Positions 32,919-42,436 are shown, numbered from the stretch's first letter. The stretch is 64,000 nucleotides of DNA from Collimonas antrihumi (GCF_018304965.1 NZ_JAGQED010000009.1:62001-126000), one strand, 5' to 3'. Program-made: numbers and translations. Notes: generated by a model not told the origin, from the sequence alone.

Positions 32919-33943
32919 ACTTCAGAAGCACGATTATGAAAATAGATGCCGTGCGGCGAGCGCCCCACCGGAATCGACTTGATTACTTTGCGCGTTGTCA
33001 AATCAACCACCGAAACCTGCTTGAGCCAGCGCTGGGTGACCCACATGGTCTTGCCGTCTGCTGTCACTTCCATGCAGTCCGGTCCGCCGGGAACGGCAAT
33101 GCTGCCAACGCTTTCCAGCGTGTTCAAATCGAGTACATTGATGGTGCCGGCGACCCGGTTGGAGACGAACAGATGACGATTATCGCCTTGCGGACGAAAA
33201 TTGTGCGCGCCGTCGCCGGTCTTGATTTTCTTGATGATCTTCTGGGTGCGCCAATCGATCACGGCAACGTAGTCGCTGCCCATCACGCCTACCAGCAGAT
33301 ACTTGTTATCCGGCGTCATGTACACGCCGGCAGGCTGCTTGCCGACGGGCATGGTCCATTTCACTTTTTGCGTTGCCAGATCGACTGCGGCCAGTTCGTC
33401 ACTCCCTTGCAGGCTGATGAAAGCCAGTGAACTGTCAGTGGTGAATGCCATATGGCTAGGCATGGCCGGCAACGGCAGGCGCTTGGCCAGTTTCAGATTC
33501 CTGCCGTCGTAGCCATAAATATCGATACGGTCAAGGCGCAGGCCGTTGGCAATAAACCATTTCTGATTGGGCGAAAAGCCGATTTGGTAAGGGTCGACAA
33601 TATCCTTCACCTGATTCTGGATCTGCCCGCTCTTGGGGTCCAGGAACAAGAGCGAATTGCCGGTGGCGGCGGCCACGATCAGCGATTTGTTGTCCGGGGT
33701 CGGCATCAGGTGATGCGGCTCCTTGCCGACTGGAAATGTACCGATTTCCTTGTAAGTTGTCTGGTCCAGCAAAGTAATGGTGGCATCGCGCGAATTCAGC
33801 ACGACCACTGTATTGTTGTTGGCGGTAGCAGGAAGAACGGGCGTTGCGGCGACAGGCGCTGCCGCGAAAGTGGAAAATGCGGTCAACAAGCCGCAAGCGG
33901 CTACAACGGAACGACGAACAAAAACAGACGTAACAACGAACAT
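32915..33943 (-). CDS. YncE-like periplasmic beta-propeller protein
   Basis: About 342-aa secreted seven-bladed propeller (YVTN/40-residue repeat). The ATG at 33943 gives a clear signal peptide (VRRSVVAACGLLTAFSTFAAA); an open extension to 33994 is less likely. Repeats are evident, for example VGKEPHHLMPTPDNKSLIVA, VGKQPAGVYMTPDNKYLLVG and VGRSPHGIYFHNRAS. Such proteins act as binding scaffolds or accessory subunits. It is the first gene of the four-gene operon, overlapping the deacetylase gene by four bases (ATGA). No catalytic residues are recognised. Confidence 0.87.
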   Translation of the reverse strand: MFVVTSVFVRRSVVAACGLLTAFSTFAAAPVAATPVLPATANNNTVVVLNSRDATITLLDQTTYKEIGTFPVGKEPHHLMPTPDNKSLIVAAATGNSLLFLDPKSGQIQNQVKDIVDPYQIGFSPNQKWFIANGLRLDRIDIYGYDGRNLKLAKRLPLPAMPSHMAFTTDSSLAFISLQGSDELAAVDLATQKVKWTMPVGKQPAGVYMTPDNKYLLVGVMGSDYVAVIDWRTQKIIKKIKTGDGAHNFRPQGDNRHLFVSNRVAGTINVLDLNTLESVGSIAVPGGPDCMEVTADGKTMWVTQRWLKQVSVVDLTTRKVIKSIPVGRSPHGIYFHNRASEV

Positions 33944-34165
33944 AAGGAAACTCTGAGAAGCAAAAGGAACTATTTTACCGCGCATGAATGCCACCTATAG
34001 ATTTAAATGACTTTTGCCGGCGTGCCGAGACAACCCACTAGATTGCCTCGCCGCATGGATTGCTGGCTGAATTTTGGTTTACACTGCACTACTTGGCAGG
34101 GCGGCTGGCTCGAGCGTTAACTCTTGCGCTGCCTGGCACTTATTGACTACTTAAAAAGGATTCCC

Positions 34166-34522
34166 ATGTCGACCACCACTACCGTTTCCGGCCTGCAGTA
34201 TGAAGATCTCACCGTCGGCCAAGGCGCTGAAGCCAAAGCAGGCGATCATGTGAGCGTGCATTACACCGGCTGGTTGCAAAATTCCGACGGCAGCGCAGGC
34301 AAGAAATTCGACTCCAGCAAGGATCGCGGCGATCCGTTCGAATTCCCGCTGGGCGCCGGCCATGTCATCAAAGGTTGGGACGAAGGCGTACAAGGCATGA
34401 AAATCGGCGGCGTGCGCACGCTGATCATTCCGTCAGCGCTGGGTTATGGCCCACGCGGCGCCGGTGGCGTGATTCCGCCAAACGCTACCCTGATTTTTGA
34501 AGTTGAACTACTGGGCGTGTAA
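34166..34522 (+). CDS. FKBP-type peptidyl-prolyl cis-trans isomerase
   Basis: 118-aa single-domain FKBP, cytoplasmic, catalysing proline isomerisation. It has the hallmark segments VSVHYTGWL, FDSSKDRGDPFEFPLG, VIKGWDEGVQGM, LIIPSALGYGPRGAGG and IPPNATLIFEVELLGV. The ATG at 34166 follows AAAAGGA; the open frame upstream to 34124 lacks homology. It is the first of three small genes (FKBP, lipoprotein, acyl-CoA-binding protein) on the plus strand. Confidence 0.95.
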   Translation: MSTTTTVSGLQYEDLTVGQGAEAKAGDHVSVHYTGWLQNSDGSAGKKFDSSKDRGDPFEFPLGAGHVIKGWDEGVQGMKIGGVRTLIIPSALGYGPRGAGGVIPPNATLIFEVELLGV

Positions 34523-34556
34523 GCGCGTCTCACCCGACAATCGCAACGGCCGTCCA

Positions 34557-34778
34557 ATGAAAAAATTCAGTTTGCCTGATGCCGTTCTAAATCTCAGCTG
34601 CATAGCCTCATCACTGGTGGCGTTGCCGCTGTTGGCCGGCTGTACCGTCGTCAGCGTCACCACTAGCGTGGTCGGCGCCGGCATCAGCGTTGGCAGCGCC
34701 GCCGTCGGCGTTGCCTCGACCGTGGTCGAAGGCACCGTGAAAGCGGGTTCCGCGGTAGTTGGCGCCGTTACCGATTGA
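34557..34778 (+). CDS. small lipoprotein of unknown function
   Basis: 73-aa protein with a lipoprotein signal peptide ending in the lipobox LLAGC, followed by a low-complexity Val/Gly/Ser/Ala stretch (TSVVGAGISVGSAAVGVAS) to the end. Similar short proteins near FKBP genes are annotated as hypothetical in betaproteobacteria. No domain is recognised. It is predicted to be membrane-anchored. A 9-bp tandem repeat covers its stop codon. Confidence 0.75.
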   Translation: MKKFSLPDAVLNLSCIASSLVALPLLAGCTVVSVTTSVVGAGISVGSAAVGVASTVVEGTVKAGSAVVGAVTD

Positions 34779-34798
34779 ATCGATTGATTCGATCGATT
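34772..34798. repeat. 9-bp tandem repeat over the lipoprotein stop codon
   Basis: Units CGATTGAAT, CGATTGATT and CGATCGATT. The first holds the TGA stop of the small lipoprotein gene. Confidence 0.85.
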
Positions 34799-34830
34799 CA
34801 AAATTCTCCCTCTATCCTTACGAGACTCTT

Positions 34831-35085
34831 ATGACCCTCCAAGCCCAGTTCGAACAAGCCCAGGCCGACTCAAAGACATTGAGCGAGCGCCCTGACAACA
34901 TGACCATGTTGAAAATGTATTCGCTGTTTAAACAAGGCAGCAGCGGCGACGTCCAGGGCGAGCGCCCTGGCATGACGGATTTTGTCGGCCGCGCCAAATG
35001 GGATGCATGGAATGAGCTGAAAGGCACCAGCCAGGCCGACGCCCAACAGCAATATATCGATCTGGTCGAAGGCCTGAAAGACTAA
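34831..35085 (+). CDS. acyl-CoA-binding protein
   Basis: 84-aa ACBP, a four-helix cytosolic carrier of long-chain acyl-CoA. It starts MTLQAQFEQAQADSKTLSER; the conserved core has MLKMYSLFKQGSSGDV and AKWDAWNELKGTSQADA, with the Lys and Tyr of the ligand pocket. The ATG at 34831 gives the normal start. It may buffer acyl-CoA for fatty-acid or PHA metabolism. It converges with the 2-hydroxyacid dehydrogenase gene. Confidence 0.93.
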   Translation: MTLQAQFEQAQADSKTLSERPDNMTMLKMYSLFKQGSSGDVQGERPGMTDFVGRAKWDAWNELKGTSQADAQQQYIDLVEGLKD

Positions 35086-35106
35086 ATCAGAATCCGAGCC
35101 GCCGTA

Positions 35107-36111
35107 CTAACTCAACGTAATCCGGCCCAGCACTTCGGGGTTGAGCAGGTTCGGCGGCCATTTCCGCTCTGCCGTCGGCAACAATGCCGCCAGCAAGTTA
35201 TCCGCCGCACAGTCGGCCATCGCCCGCCGTGTAGGCTCGGAGGCGCTGGCAATATGCGGCGTCAACACCACATTCGACAATTCCAGGAAATCCGGATGCA
35301 AGGCCGGTTCGTTTTCGAATACATCGAGTCCGGCAGCCGCAATTTTCTTGTCGCGCAATGCGGCAATCAGCGCCAGGTCGTCGACAATGCCACCGCGCGC
35401 CAGATTTACCAGAGTCGCTCCAGGCTTCATTAACGCCAACTCGGCAGCGCCGATGGTGTGATGCGATTCTTTCGAGTACGGCAGCACCAGAATCACATGG
35501 TCGGCAGTTGCCAACAACTCTTCCTTGCTGACATAACGCGCATTGTTAGCGCGCGCCTCCTGCTCTGGCGCCAGGCGTGAACGATTGTGATACAGCACTT
35601 GCATATCGAAACCCATCGAACGCCGCGCAATCGCCTGGCCGATACGTCCCATGCCGATGATGCCCAGCGTGGCGCCATGCACGTCTGCACCGAGGAAACT
35701 GTCGTAGCGCCATTGTTTCCAATGGCCTGCGCGCAGCCAGTGCTCTGCCTCGGTGACCCGGCGCGCGGTAGACATCAGCAAAGCCCAGCCGAAATCGGCA
35801 GTGGTTTCGTTCAGCACATCCGGTGTATTGGTCACCATCACCCCGGCCTTGGTGGCCGCGACGACATCGATATTGTTGTAACCGACAGCTTGATTGCACA
35901 CCGCTTTGAGGCGCGGACTTGCCTGCAGCAATTCAGCTGAGATGCGTTCACTGGCGGTGGCGATCACACCGTCCTTGTCGTGCAATTTTTCAGCCAGCTC
36001 TGCAGCGCTGAAGATGCGGTCTTCCTGATTGCTTTCCACTTCGAAGTGCTGCTGCAATCTTGCGATTACATCAGGAAACACCGCGCGCGCCATCAATATC
36101 TTTGGTTTCAT
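35107..36111 (-). CDS. ghrB: D-2-hydroxyacid dehydrogenase (glyoxylate/hydroxypyruvate reductase type)
   Basis: 334-aa NAD(P)H-dependent D-isomer 2-hydroxyacid dehydrogenase. The Rossmann motif is LGIIGMGRIGQAIARR; catalytic residues are Arg in NLARGGIVDD, Glu in FENEPALHP and His in LTPHIASASEPTR. The N-terminal PKILMARAVFPDVIARLQQHF is typical of GhrB/TkrA reductases. The substrate is probably glyoxylate, hydroxypyruvate or 2-ketogluconate. The symbol is a best guess. It is 10 bases from the antiporter gene upstream on the same strand and so probably co-transcribed with it. Confidence 0.85.
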   Translation of the reverse strand: MKPKILMARAVFPDVIARLQQHFEVESNQEDRIFSAAELAEKLHDKDGVIATASERISAELLQASPRLKAVCNQAVGYNNIDVVAATKAGVMVTNTPDVLNETTADFGWALLMSTARRVTEAEHWLRAGHWKQWRYDSFLGADVHGATLGIIGMGRIGQAIARRSMGFDMQVLYHNRSRLAPEQEARANNARYVSKEELLATADHVILVLPYSKESHHTIGAAELALMKPGATLVNLARGGIVDDLALIAALRDKKIAAAGLDVFENEPALHPDFLELSNVVLTPHIASASEPTRRAMADCAADNLLAALLPTAERKWPPNLLNPEVLGRITLS

Positions 36112-36121
36112 CGTTCTGCCA

Positions 36122-37531
36122 TTAACGGAAAAAAATCAACGTCATTATCACAAACAATGGCAACAATACCACGCAAGCCCAACCCATGTAACCGAAGAAA
36201 GACGGCATGCGGATGCCGCGCTCTTCGGCGATGGCTTTCACCATCAGGTTCGGAGCGTTACCGATGTAGCTGTTGGCGCCCATGAACACCGCGCCGCAGG
36301 AAATCGCCGCCAGTGTCGCAGCCAGCCTGGTCATCAATTCAGCGGCGTCGCCGGAAGCTGTGTTAAAGAATACCAGATAGGTCGGCGCATTATCGAGGAA
36401 GGAGGACAGTATGCCGGTGGCCCAGAAATACATGATGTTATTGGGCTGGCCATCGGCGCCGGTGACAGCGCTGACCACCAAACCGAAAGCGCCGTGCTCG
36501 CCGGCGCGCAGCATGGCGATCACCGGTGCGATGGTGACAAAGATCCCGGCAAACAATTTGGCTACCTCAAGAATCGGTCCCCAGCTGAAATCATTGCCTT
36601 CGCGGGCGATCTTAGGCGTCAGCCAGAGCGAAACCAGGATCACTACGACCAGCAAACCATCCCGCAGCAAATTCTGCAACTCCACCGACGTGCCGTAGAT
36701 GTCATAGCTGATTCCAGGCTTCCAGAAGCCGCTCATCAGCACCAGCAGGACGACTACCGCCAGCAGGAAAAAGTTGAATTTTCCTTCGAAGCGCAGCCTG
36801 GCGTCGTCCGGCGTTGGGTCCAGCGAAGGTGCGAATTCCTCTTCGCGCTTATGGAAATAAAAACGGTCGAGGCAATAGAAAATCAGCAGCAGCGAACCCC
36901 ACATGAACATGGTTTCGCCAAAGATGTTCTTCAGGGTCCAGGAAAAATCCACGCCCTTCAAGAACCCCAGGAACAAGGGTGGATCGCCAAGCGGGGTCAA
37001 GGCGCCGCCGGCATTGGCCACCAGGAAAATGAAGAATACGACGATATGCACCACATGCTTGCGATTGTCGTTGGCGCGGATCAAAGGCCTGATCAGCAGC
37101 ATGGAAGCGCCGGTGGTGCCCATCAGGCTGGCCAGCAGGGTGCCGATTGCCAGCAAACCTGTATTCAAGGCCGGCGTTCCATGCAGATTACCGCGCAAAC
37201 ATATGCCACCGGCCACCACGTACAAGGCGAGCAACAAAATAATGAAGGGAAAATACTCTGCCATGAAGGCATGCACCACGCCGGCGGCCGCTGTCGGCAC
37301 GCCAAACGCCAGTGCGCACGGAATCAGGAAAGCCAGCGACCAGACTACCGTAATCTTGCCGAAATGATGGTGCCAGAAGGTCGGCGCCAACAGGGGCCCG
37401 AGCGCAATCGACAGTAGCAAGCCCATGAAAGGGACGCCCCACCAGGCTGACAGCTGGGCGCCGTCCAGTTCTGCTGCCTGCGCAACTACTGGCAGGAAGG
37501 CAATCAAGGTAGCGAGGATTTTTTTATGCAA
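36122..37531 (-). CDS. NhaD-like sodium/proton antiporter
   Basis: 469-aa inner-membrane protein of the ion-transporter (ArsB/NhaD/CitMHS) superfamily, with about 12 hydrophobic segments. Family stretches: NAGGALTPLGDPPLFLGFLKG and FLDNAPTYLVFFNTA. The N-terminus looks like a signal anchor (LIAFLPVVAQAAE). It probably exchanges Na+ or another monovalent cation for protons; citrate or arsenite transport is less likely. It precedes the hydroxyacid dehydrogenase gene by 10 bases on the same strand. Confidence 0.85.
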   Translation of the reverse strand: MHKKILATLIAFLPVVAQAAELDGAQLSAWWGVPFMGLLLSIALGPLLAPTFWHHHFGKITVVWSLAFLIPCALAFGVPTAAAGVVHAFMAEYFPFIILLLALYVVAGGICLRGNLHGTPALNTGLLAIGTLLASLMGTTGASMLLIRPLIRANDNRKHVVHIVVFFIFLVANAGGALTPLGDPPLFLGFLKGVDFSWTLKNIFGETMFMWGSLLLIFYCLDRFYFHKREEEFAPSLDPTPDDARLRFEGKFNFFLLAVVVLLVLMSGFWKPGISYDIYGTSVELQNLLRDGLLVVVILVSLWLTPKIAREGNDFSWGPILEVAKLFAGIFVTIAPVIAMLRAGEHGAFGLVVSAVTGADGQPNNIMYFWATGILSSFLDNAPTYLVFFNTASGDAAELMTRLAATLAAISCGAVFMGANSYIGNAPNLMVKAIAEERGIRMPSFFGYMGWACVVLLPLFVIMTLIFFR

Positions 37532-37626
37532 TGTAGTCTTCCGGATAAGGTGATCGATCGATGCCTGATCAAGGCGCGGGCTATTCTAGCACAAAATAGA
37601 TATCAAATAAATAACAAAGACGCGCA

Positions 37627-38820
37627 CTATGTTGCTGCAACAACAGGATCGGCGATCTCGAAAACCTGGCGCAGGTAGTTCAGATAAGCCTGGTCGTCGC
37701 ATATATTCTTGGACGGCGTATCCGACAGCTTGGCGACCGGCTGGCCGTTACAGCGCACCATCTTTATGACGATTTGCAATGGCGTGTAGCCCAGGTCGTT
37801 GGTCAGATTGGTCCCCACGCCAAACGCCACCCGGGTCCGGTCCTTGAACCGCAGATACAACTCGTTGACCTTGCCGAAATCGAGGCTATCGGAAAACACC
37901 AGGGACTTGGTCGCCGGATCGACACGATTGTCCTGATAGTGTTTGATCAGGCGCTCGCCCCATTCGAACGGATCGCCGGAATCATGGCGCGCACCGTCGA
38001 ACAATTTGCAGAAGTACAGATCGAAGTCGCGCAGGAATGCCGCCATGCCGTAGACATCGGATAAAGCAATGCCGAGATCGCCGCGATATTCCTTGGCCCA
38101 CATTTCAAACCCGAAAATCTGCGAGTCGCGCAAGCGCGGGCCGAGCGACTGGCAGGCTTGCAAATACTCATGCGCCATGGTGCCCAGCGGCGTCATGCCG
38201 AATTTCATGGCGAAATAGACGTTGGAGGTCCCGACCAGATGTTGCGCGAAATCGCGCTGCAAGGTCTGCACCACTTCCTCGTGCCAGGTACGGGAAAAAC
38301 GGCGGCGCGTGCCGTAATCGGCTATATTGCAGCCGGCCATGGCGGCATCGTCGCGGATCAACGCCATCTTGCTTTGCAGGCGTTTGCGCCCTTCCAGATA
38401 ATCCGGCGCAGTCTGCGTGGCACGGAAATAAACTTCATTGACGATCGCCAGCACCGGCACCTCAAACAGGATCGTATGCAGCCACGGCCCTTTGATCACG
38501 ATATCGATTTCGCCGTTATCCGCTGCCGACGGCTGCACGGTGATATATTTTTGCTGCAGATGAAACAGGCTCAGGAAATCGATGAAATCGCTCTTGATGA
38601 AACGCAGGCTGCTGAGATAAGCCAGTTCCTGCTCCTGGAAGCGCAGACGGCACAGGCCGGCGATTTCATCGCGGATTTCATCGACGTAAGGCCGCAGGTC
38701 CACGCCCTTGTTACGGCATTTGTAGCGATACTCCACTTCTGCTGCGGGAAAATGATGCAATACCACCTGCATCATCGTGAATTTATATAAGTCTGTGTCG
38801 AGCAGCGAAGTAATGATCAT
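37627..38820 (-). CDS. pncB: nicotinate phosphoribosyltransferase
   Basis: 397-aa enzyme converting nicotinate and PRPP to nicotinate mononucleotide in NAD salvage, ATP-coupled. Characteristic segments: [14 protein letters not shown] at the N-terminus, [30 protein letters not shown] (containing the phosphorylated His), RHDSGDP and SDSLD. The length matches E. coli PncB (400 aa). It is a single gene with no regulatory element recognised. Confidence 0.96.
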   Translation of the reverse strand: MIITSLLDTDLYKFTMMQVVLHHFPAAEVEYRYKCRNKGVDLRPYVDEIRDEIAGLCRLRFQEQELAYLSSLRFIKSDFIDFLSLFHLQQKYITVQPSAADNGEIDIVIKGPWLHTILFEVPVLAIVNEVYFRATQTAPDYLEGRKRLQSKMALIRDDAAMAGCNIADYGTRRRFSRTWHEEVVQTLQRDFAQHLVGTSNVYFAMKFGMTPLGTMAHEYLQACQSLGPRLRDSQIFGFEMWAKEYRGDLGIALSDVYGMAAFLRDFDLYFCKLFDGARHDSGDPFEWGERLIKHYQDNRVDPATKSLVFSDSLDFGKVNELYLRFKDRTRVAFGVGTNLTNDLGYTPLQIVIKMVRCNGQPVAKLSDTPSKNICDDQAYLNYLRQVFEIADPVVAAT

Positions 38821-38928
38821 GGTATGTGAATGCGGGACGGTGATGGCTGGAAAAATGGCTGCTGCCGGATTGCCTGGAATCGATTTCGCATCTTACAACA
38901 GCAGCCAGGCAAAACGGCGGCAAGCAGT

Positions 38929-39339
38929 TTATTTGATGCATTCGCTGCGATAGCGCGCTTCCAGCTTGCTGCGGTCGTCGTATTGCGTGACGTTACCACT
39001 CGCGGTTTGCTTCAAGCGGTCAGGGGCTGGTTGGGCACGCTTGATTTGCTGCTGCAAATCGTCGCAATAATTGCTACCCTGGAAAATCAGGCCGCTGCCG
39101 GCTGGGTTTGCCTGCGCGTCCGCTTCAGGCGCAGCTAGCAATTTCTTTTTATCTTCCGCCGACTGGCTATTTTGGATGCTCCCGGAGCTGGTGGCATTCG
39201 ACTGGATCACGGGATTAGGCGTCGTGAGCGGCCCCGCGGCATACGCCGGCAAGGCTGGCATGGCGAACACCAGCATCAGCGACACACGGCGAAATTGCCG
39301 AAGCGATTGCGGAAGAAACTGCGGCAGATGCTGGCTCAT
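38929..39339 (-). CDS. hypothetical exported protein
   Basis: 136-aa protein not recognised. The N-terminus has a basic stretch followed by a hydrophobic core (LMLVFAMPALPAYAAG), a likely signal peptide. The middle is Ser/Gln/Asn-rich and low complexity. The C-terminal part is charged with two Cys (NYCDDLQQQIKR and RSECIK) that could form a disulfide. Located between pncB and a CDF transporter. Codon use looks native. Confidence 0.6.
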   Translation of the reverse strand: MSQHLPQFLPQSLRQFRRVSLMLVFAMPALPAYAAGPLTTPNPVIQSNATSSGSIQNSQSAEDKKKLLAAPEADAQANPAGSGLIFQGSNYCDDLQQQIKRAQPAPDRLKQTASGNVTQYDDRSKLEARYRSECIK

Positions 39340-39375
39340 GGCAATGCTCCCTGACGAAAAAATATTGTGGCTTGC

Positions 39376-40314
39376 TTATTCAACTCCGGCAGCAGCGTCT
39401 TTCAACAGCGCATGGTCGGGCTCGAAGAAACACCAGTGCACCTGCGGCCAGCGTTGCTGGATCCCGGCCTCGATGCGGTTGATCGCATCGACCAGCGCCA
39501 CATCGGAAGACTGTGGCCGCATCACGGCTTGCACCGCAATCATGACTTGCTCGCCCCATTGCATCGAAATCAGATTCCTGATGCTCGCCACATCGGCGTC
39601 CGCTTCGATATGCGCCTTGATGGCCGCATGCACCTCAGGTGCGGCGGACTCGCCGGTGACCATGGCTTTCACCTCGCGTATCACCATCACCGCGACCACC
39701 ATCAGCAACACGCCAACCGCAATCGTGCCGCAGGCGTCCCACAGCGGATTACCGGTGATCACGGTCATCAGGACGGCGCCAAATGCCAACGCCAGACCCG
39801 CCAGCGCGGCGATATCCTCACCTGCCACCACCATCAGTTCCGACTGCCGGGTTTCGCGAAACCATCGCATGAATGGCTTGCCCTGCGAAATCTTGCGGAT
39901 TTCCACCATCGCTCCGCGCAGGGAAATTGCTTCCAGCACCACCGACACCCCCAGCACGCCCAAGGCTATCCAGGGAGCGCTGATCGGCTGCGGATGTTTG
40001 AAATGCTCGATGCCTTCCATGACCGAAAACGCCCCGCCGACAAAAAATAACAGCAGCGCTACCATCATCGCCCAAAAATAAACCACGCGCGCATAACCCA
40101 TCGGATGGGAGGTGTTGGCCGGTTTCTTGGCTTCTTTCAAGCCGATCAGCAAAAATACCTGGTTGGTGCAATCGGCCAGAGAATGAATGGCTTCCGCCAG
40201 CATGGCGCCGGAGCCGGTATAGATCGAGGCGGCAAACTTGGCCAGAGCAATCCCGCCGTTGGCGCCCAAAGCATAAAATATGGCTTTGGTGGAACCTTCC
40301 GTGGAAGATGACAT
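39376..40314 (-). CDS. cation diffusion facilitator family transporter
   Basis: 312-aa CDF-family metal/proton antiporter, inner membrane, exporting Zn2+, Mn2+ or Fe2+. Helices near the start contain LAEAIHSLADCTNQ (family metal motif region HSxxD) and the second site GYARVVYFWA. The cytoplasmic C-terminal ferredoxin-like domain (about residues 210-305) carries regulatory metal positions. The ATG at 40314 was chosen over an upstream in-frame TTG-like start because homology begins there. The metal cannot be assigned. Confidence 0.9.
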   Translation of the reverse strand: MSSSTEGSTKAIFYALGANGGIALAKFAASIYTGSGAMLAEAIHSLADCTNQVFLLIGLKEAKKPANTSHPMGYARVVYFWAMMVALLLFFVGGAFSVMEGIEHFKHPQPISAPWIALGVLGVSVVLEAISLRGAMVEIRKISQGKPFMRWFRETRQSELMVVAGEDIAALAGLALAFGAVLMTVITGNPLWDACGTIAVGVLLMVVAVMVIREVKAMVTGESAAPEVHAAIKAHIEADADVASIRNLISMQWGEQVMIAVQAVMRPQSSDVALVDAINRIEAGIQQRWPQVHWCFFEPDHALLKDAAAGVE

Positions 40315-40612
40315 AATTATCCTATAGCAACAAATGCAATTACGATAGCCATTTTGCCAAGTTCGCGCAAGCAATCCTGCTGCTGCCTCGAAAAACCTTG
40401 GATGGATATGGTAAAACTGCGAATAACAACGGCATTTGCGGCTAATGTGAATTTCACATTTGCTTATATGGATTCTATATAACAGCTGTTTGTGGGAAAC
40501 CTAGAATTACCTTAAAATACAAGGCTTTGCGACAGGGTGCGTAGAACAGCGCCGCTTGCTGGAAAACCCCTGCCGCCGCCTCAAGACCATTATTACAGAT
40601 AGGACTGTTGTT

Positions 40613-40936
40613 ATGACCCACGTTGTGACCGAATCCTGCATTCGCTGCCGCTATACCGACTGCGTGGATGTATGCCCGGTTGATTGCTTCCGGCAAGGCC
40701 CGAATTTCCTGTCGATCGACCCCGACGAGTGCATCGATTGCGCAGTCTGCGTCGCCGAGTGCCCGGTGAACGCCATCTACGCCGAAGAAGACGTGCCTGC
40801 GGATCAGCTGCATTTCATCAAGCTGAATGAAGATCTGTCGCGCCATTGGCCATCGATCACCAAGACCATTGCACCTTTGGCAGAAGCCGAGGAATGGAAA
40901 GATGTAAAAGAAAAACTGGAATTTTTGCAACGTTAA
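40613..40936 (+). CDS. fdxA: 7Fe-8S ferredoxin
   Basis: 107-aa bacterial seven-iron ferredoxin. Cys ligands: C9, C17, C21 region (SCIRCRYTDCVDVCPVDC) and CIDCAVCVAECP, binding a [3Fe-4S] and a [4Fe-4S] cluster, with the C-terminal helix extension EEWKDVKEKLEFLQR typical of FdxA. It is followed by a TrxR-like ferredoxin-NADP reductase on the same strand about 215 bases downstream, a plausible electron-transfer partner. Confidence 0.95.
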   Translation: MTHVVTESCIRCRYTDCVDVCPVDCFRQGPNFLSIDPDECIDCAVCVAECPVNAIYAEEDVPADQLHFIKLNEDLSRHWPSITKTIAPLAEAEEWKDVKEKLEFLQR

Positions 40937-41151
40937 GCTGCCTCTTGGCCGCCGCTTGAATGGCGGCCCGGTGCAGCATGGCGCCAAGCCACCAATTTAA
41001 GCCAGGCCATTGCCCCCAGCCACAGTGCAGCATTTATTCGCCGTCAGACAGAAATTCGCGAAATTTTAATCCAATCGCCGTCGCAGCCATCGCAAGTACA
41101 CCGCCACGGCGTTTTGGGGGACCCAACTGAAACAGGAATCAGATCGTCGTT

Positions 41152-42237
41152 ATGGATACCAACGTCAAGCTTGCAGCACTCAACTCCGCCAACAGCACAC
41201 CGATCGAGACCGATGCCGTCATCGTCGGCGCCGGTCCGGTGGGCCTGTTCCAGGTCTTCGAACTCGGCCTGCTGGAAATCAAGGCCCATGTCATCGACTC
41301 CCTGCCGGTGGTCGGCGGCCAGTGCGTGGAACTGTATCCTGACAAGCCGATTTACGACATTCCGGCAGTCCCGGTCTGCACCGGCCAGGAACTGACCGAT
41401 AATCTGCTCAAGCAGATCGAGCCGTTCGAGCCGACCTTCCACCTGAACCAGGAAGTCACGCTGGTAGCGCGCCGCGAAGATAATCGCTTCGACCTGGAAA
41501 CGTCGGCCGGCACCCGTTTCATCACCAAAACCATCTTCATCGCAGCCGGCGTCGGCTCGTTCCAGCCGCGCACCATCAAGGTCGACGGCATCGATCAGTT
41601 CGACAATACCCAACTGTTCTACCGGGTCAAGGATCCGGCCCAGTTCCACGGCAAGAACCTGGTGATCTGCGGCGGCGGCGATTCGGCGCTGGACTGGGCG
41701 CTGGATCTGGTCGGCAAGGCGGAATCGGTCGTACTGCTGCACCGTCGCGAAGAATTCCGCGCGGCGCCGGCTTCGGTGGCCAAGATGAAAGCCTTGTGCG
41801 AAGCCTACGAAATGCAATTCCTGGTTGGCCAGGTCACCGGCCACGAAGCCAAAGACGGCAAACTCAGCGAAATCAAGGTCACCGGCCCGGATGGCGTCAC
41901 CCGCCGCCTGCCGCTGGATACCCTGCTGGTGTTCTTCGGCCTGTCGCCAAAACTCGGCCCGATCGCTGAATGGGGCCTGGATATCGAGCGTAAGCAACTG
42001 CGCGTGGTCGATACCGAGAAGTTCGAAACCAATGTGCCAGGCATCTTCGCGGTCGGCGATATCAACACCTACCCGGGCAAGAAGAAACTGATCCTGTCGG
42101 GCTTCCATGAAGCTGCATTGGCTGCATTCGGCGCTGCGCCGTACATCTTCCCGGACAAGAAGATCCACATGCAGTACACCACCACATCGCCGAAGCTGCA
42201 CAAGATTTTGGGTGTGGAATCGCCAGTATTCGATTAA
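41152..42237 (+). CDS. ferredoxin--NADP+ reductase, thioredoxin-reductase-like
   Basis: 361-aa flavoprotein of the TrxR-like FNR class (as in Bacillus YumC and Rhodopseudomonas FNR), transferring electrons between ferredoxin and NADP(H). The FAD motif is [14 protein letters not shown] and the NADPH motif is [15 protein letters not shown]. The C-terminal FAD contact is [16 protein letters not shown]. No CxxC redox pair of true thioredoxin reductase is present. Its position next to fdxA supports a partnership. Followed by a strong terminator. Confidence 0.92.
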   Translation: MDTNVKLAALNSANSTPIETDAVIVGAGPVGLFQVFELGLLEIKAHVIDSLPVVGGQCVELYPDKPIYDIPAVPVCTGQELTDNLLKQIEPFEPTFHLNQEVTLVARREDNRFDLETSAGTRFITKTIFIAAGVGSFQPRTIKVDGIDQFDNTQLFYRVKDPAQFHGKNLVICGGGDSALDWALDLVGKAESVVLLHRREEFRAAPASVAKMKALCEAYEMQFLVGQVTGHEAKDGKLSEIKVTGPDGVTRRLPLDTLLVFFGLSPKLGPIAEWGLDIERKQLRVVDTEKFETNVPGIFAVGDINTYPGKKKLILSGFHEAALAAFGAAPYIFPDKKIHMQYTTTSPKLHKILGVESPVFD

Positions 42238-42253
42238 GCCCGGTTTCAACGAT

Positions 42254-42293
42254 AAAAAGCCGCCCGAGAGCCACTCTCCGGCGGCTTTTTTTT
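42254..42293 (+). terminator. Rho-independent terminator after the FNR gene
   Basis: Stem GCCGCC / GGCGGC with flanking A5 and T8 around a 15-nt loop that itself can pair, about 17 bases after the stop codon. Confidence 0.9.
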
Positions 42294-42296
42294 CGC

Positions 42297-42414
42297 GTAG
42301 GGTGGGCATGTATGCCCACGCGTTACCGTGATATCCGGAGAGCGCCCCTTTGCGGCGCGTCAATACGCATATACATGGCGTGAGTTCACGCGTGGGCATA
42401 CGTGCCCACCCTAC
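42297..42414. repeat. GTAGGGTGGGC repeat, 118-bp form
   Basis: Left GTAGGGTGGGCATG and right CGTGCCCACCCTAC ends with inner GCCCACGCGT / ACGCGTGGGC arms, inserted between two terminators in the gap between convergent FNR and pnp genes. Confidence 0.88.
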
Positions 42415-42436
42415 CTCCTTTGTATCGGGTAAACGT

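Noticed and set aside
36029-37417. 462-aa open frame on the plus strand
   Set aside because: Antisense to the NhaD-like antiporter; Gln/His-rich shadow without domains.
41044-42399. 451-aa open frame on the minus strand
   Set aside because: Antisense to the ferredoxin-NADP reductase gene, which has clear FAD and NADP motifs; no motif in the antisense frame.
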